Assembly: GCA_017881985.1 (NCBI GenBank)
Contig: JADGQH010000189.1
Location: 1-6,616 of the forward strand
Reading direction: 5' to 3'
From: Chloroflexota bacterium
Lineage (GTDB): Bacteria > Chloroflexota > Limnocylindria > Limnocylindrales > CSP1-4
Length of the DNA: 6,616 nt
The notes beneath the pieces were generated by a model that was not told the origin of the DNA, did not search any database, and saw only the letters and a program-made list of their open reading frames with translations. Made by a program: the position numbers and the translations under genes. Within the stretch, counting starts at the first letter, position 1; every line of letters starts with the position of its first letter. Below are positions 5,801 to 6,616 of the stretch, in pieces.

Positions 5801-6613
5801 TCGATCGTGCTCCTGGGCGATCCCCAGCAGCTCGACCAGCCCCTCAAGGGGAGCCATCCACCCGGCGCCGAGCGCAGCGCCCTCGCCCATCTGCTGGCTG
5901 GGGACCCGGGACAGCCGTCCCACGCCACGATGCCCCCCGAGCGTGGCCTGTTCATCGAGAAGACGTGGCGGCTCCATCCCGACGTGTGCGCGTTCACGAG
6001 CGAGGTCTTCTACGAATCGAAGCTGACGCCCGAACCCGGGCGCGAACGGCAGACAGTGCAGGGCGTGCCTCCCGCGTCGAGGCCGGGCGTGCCGCCGCTG
6101 CGGGGGGCCGGGATCCGCTGGCTGCCCGTGGAGCACAGCGCGAACGACGTCGACAGCCCGGAGGAGGCCGCCGAGATTGCCCGCCTCCTCGGGGAGCTGT
6201 TCGACCCCGCGACGCGCGCATCGTGGACGAACGCGAAGGGGCAGGAGGCGCCGCTCCGCGCGGAGGACGTGGTCGTCGTGGCGCCGTACAACGCGCACGT
6301 CGACCGGATCTCGGCGGCCCTCCGGGCGGCCGGCCTCGGCGGCGTCCGGGTCGGTACCGTCGACAAGTTCCAGGGCCAGCAGGCGCCGCTCTCGATCTAC
6401 GCGATGGGCTCGTCGTCACCGGAAGATGCGCCGCGGGGCATGGAGTTCCTCTACTCGCTGAACCGCCTGAACGTGGCCACCTCGCGCGCGCGTTGCGTCG
6501 CGGCGGTCGTCGCGTCGCCCGCCCTCGTCCGGGTCGCCTGCCAGACGCCGCGCCAGATGCGCCTCGCCAACGCGCTCTGCCGGCTCGTCGAGATGTCCGT
6601 GCCGGGAGCCTGA
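2840..6613 (+). CDS. TM0106-type RecB/Cas4-like nuclease fused to DEDD exonuclease and SF1 helicase
   Basis: This 1257-residue protein has three enzymatic modules. Residues 10-250 form a PD-(D/E)XK nuclease of the RecB/Cas4/Dna2 type: Asp120 (HADFLL), Asp145-Thr-Lys147, and the QxxxY motif Gln159/Tyr163. Cys21 plus Cys235-X2-Cys238-X5-Cys244 are placed to bind a 4Fe-4S cluster. A short helical segment (about 255-285, AGITGRQRRGLKERG) links to an RNase H-like exonuclease with Asp364/Glu366 (LDLEGD), HYAAYE (471-476) and YNRDD (573-577). An Ala/Pro-rich insert lies at about 399-427. A WHRRENKAFWW motif (from 662) and a beta-rich region lead to a Dna2/Upf1-like superfamily 1 helicase: Walker A GPPGTGKT (851-858), Walker B VDEAG (Asp969/Glu970), GDPQQLDQP (from 993), TWRLHP (1042-1047), APYNAHV (from 1148), VDKFQGQQ (from 1174) and NRLNVATSRAR (from 1208). 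The ATG at 2840 is the first possible start after the in-frame TAG at 2825; no clear Shine-Dalgarno is seen. It probably unwinds and degrades DNA or RNA ends in repair or defence; the substrate is unknown. It is not clearly co-transcribed with the kinase, 103 bases upstream. Confidence 0.93.
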   Translation: MQLLDGAPVYSATDLVGFLACGHRFELERAALAGLVTKPIRSDPTIELVQARGYEHEKRYLADLAAAGRRIVEISRDGSVANTRAGLAEAAELTRRAMLDGADVVYQATFFDGTWRGHADFLLRVDHDPAESDSALGAWHYEVADTKLARHVKASAVVQICSYVDQLTRVQGRQPERLHVALGGSARETVVLRVGDFMAYYRRVKADFLAAADEQRVGPPAYPPANTYPDPVQHCDVCRWWAVCRDRRRADDDLSLVAGITGRQRRGLKERGADLPPGPVRTRRGLAALQLPLRPKLDGSGDAALARAREQARIQVEGEDRGENLWELLDPEWSGADGTGARTLVADRGFLVLPEPSANDLFLDLEGDPFAFDDGIDYLFGILDPASPEGDPRWAPIDAGSAPAGAPAPAGVAREPGAQDAPGEPAPKFHAFWSVDADGLVTLAAEKTAFEHMVDFVIARLDADPSLHVYHYAAYEKTALARLAQRHATREDEVDRLLRGRVLVDLYRVVRQGIRASVESYSIKRLEPLYGLHREVALKDAGSSIVEFEVWLGRGATAEGLVGDQILREIEGYNRDDVLSTWRLRDWLELRRRDLGERLGIEIPRPPIQPEAVEPLEPEGRAARVAEVVAALTRGLEDVDLAAPTTTEEQRTTWLLAQLMGWHRRENKAFWWRYYALCGMTDADLVEEREPIGMVELDADLGEVSRRGARLQRFRFPPQDHAVKEGRRVDDPRTQLSVGTVREVDDLVGTVTLHRTKAELDRGTPVSLIPYDFVSTAVIEDSLLRIGAWVADEGIAVAGPNRAGRELLLRRPPRIPGSPPGAVLQAAGERALDAAVRHALVLDESTLAIQGPPGTGKTYTGARMILALVAAGRTVGVAATSHKVIGNMLDAVVEAARETGATTATGAPIVIGQKPAADEEPTCAAARPLGEARDIASALAAGVVHVVGGTAWLWSNLAMAGSVDVLLVDEAGQMSLATTVAMSPAATSIVLLGDPQQLDQPLKGSHPPGAERSALAHLLAGDPGQPSHATMPPERGLFIEKTWRLHPDVCAFTSEVFYESKLTPEPGRERQTVQGVPPASRPGVPPLRGAGIRWLPVEHSANDVDSPEEAAEIARLLGELFDPATRASWTNAKGQEAPLRAEDVVVVAPYNAHVDRISAALRAAGLGGVRVGTVDKFQGQQAPLSIYAMGSSSPEDAPRGMEFLYSLNRLNVATSRARCVAAVVASPALVRVACQTPRQMRLANALCRLVEMSVPGA

Positions 6614-6616
6614 CCG

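Overview
The window is a very GC-rich bacterial segment. Codons end mostly in G or C, and two of the four start codons (three including the histidine kinase) are GTG. All four real genes lie on the + strand and together fill nearly the whole window. GC level, start use and gene content (Gly/Ala/Pro-rich DUF5666-like membrane protein, BaeS/OmpR-style two-component pair, TM0106-type nuclease fused to a helicase) suggest a high-GC Chloroflexota (for example Limnocylindria-like) or an actinobacterium. This placement is an inference; there is no rRNA or other marker gene.

Region 1 (1-2736) looks like a signalling operon. It begins with a single-pass membrane protein carrying a Gly-rich linker and a DUF5666-like beta domain (19-666). 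After 46 bases comes an OmpR/PhoB-family response regulator (713-1384), then a membrane sensor histidine kinase (1411-2736). The likely logic is that the kinase senses an extracytoplasmic signal and phosphorylates Asp52 of the regulator, while the DUF5666-like protein is an envelope target or accessory. The regulator/kinase junction carries a 37-base tandem duplication that has copied the regulator's stop and the kinase's start. It leaves a 15-codon mini-ORF bridging the two genes and places a strong Shine-Dalgarno in front of the second copy.

Region 2 (2737-2839) is a 103-base spacer with short repeats, a weak promoter candidate, and a 17-base dyad made of two GCATGC palindromes that overlaps the next start codon. 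No convincing terminator is visible.

Region 3 (2840-6613) is one large gene for a 1257-residue protein joining three enzymatic modules: a RecB/Cas4-like PD-(D/E)XK nuclease with four cysteines placed for a 4Fe-4S cluster, a DEDDy RNase H-like exonuclease, and a Dna2/Upf1-like superfamily 1 helicase. All main motifs of the three modules are present except a canonical Asp in exonuclease motif II. The family is known (TM0106-type RecB-like nucleases, some fused to helicases) but poorly characterised. A role in DNA repair, end processing or defence is plausible. This is the most interesting protein in the window. It stands alone, with no CRISPR array, cas gene or recognisable defence partner in view.
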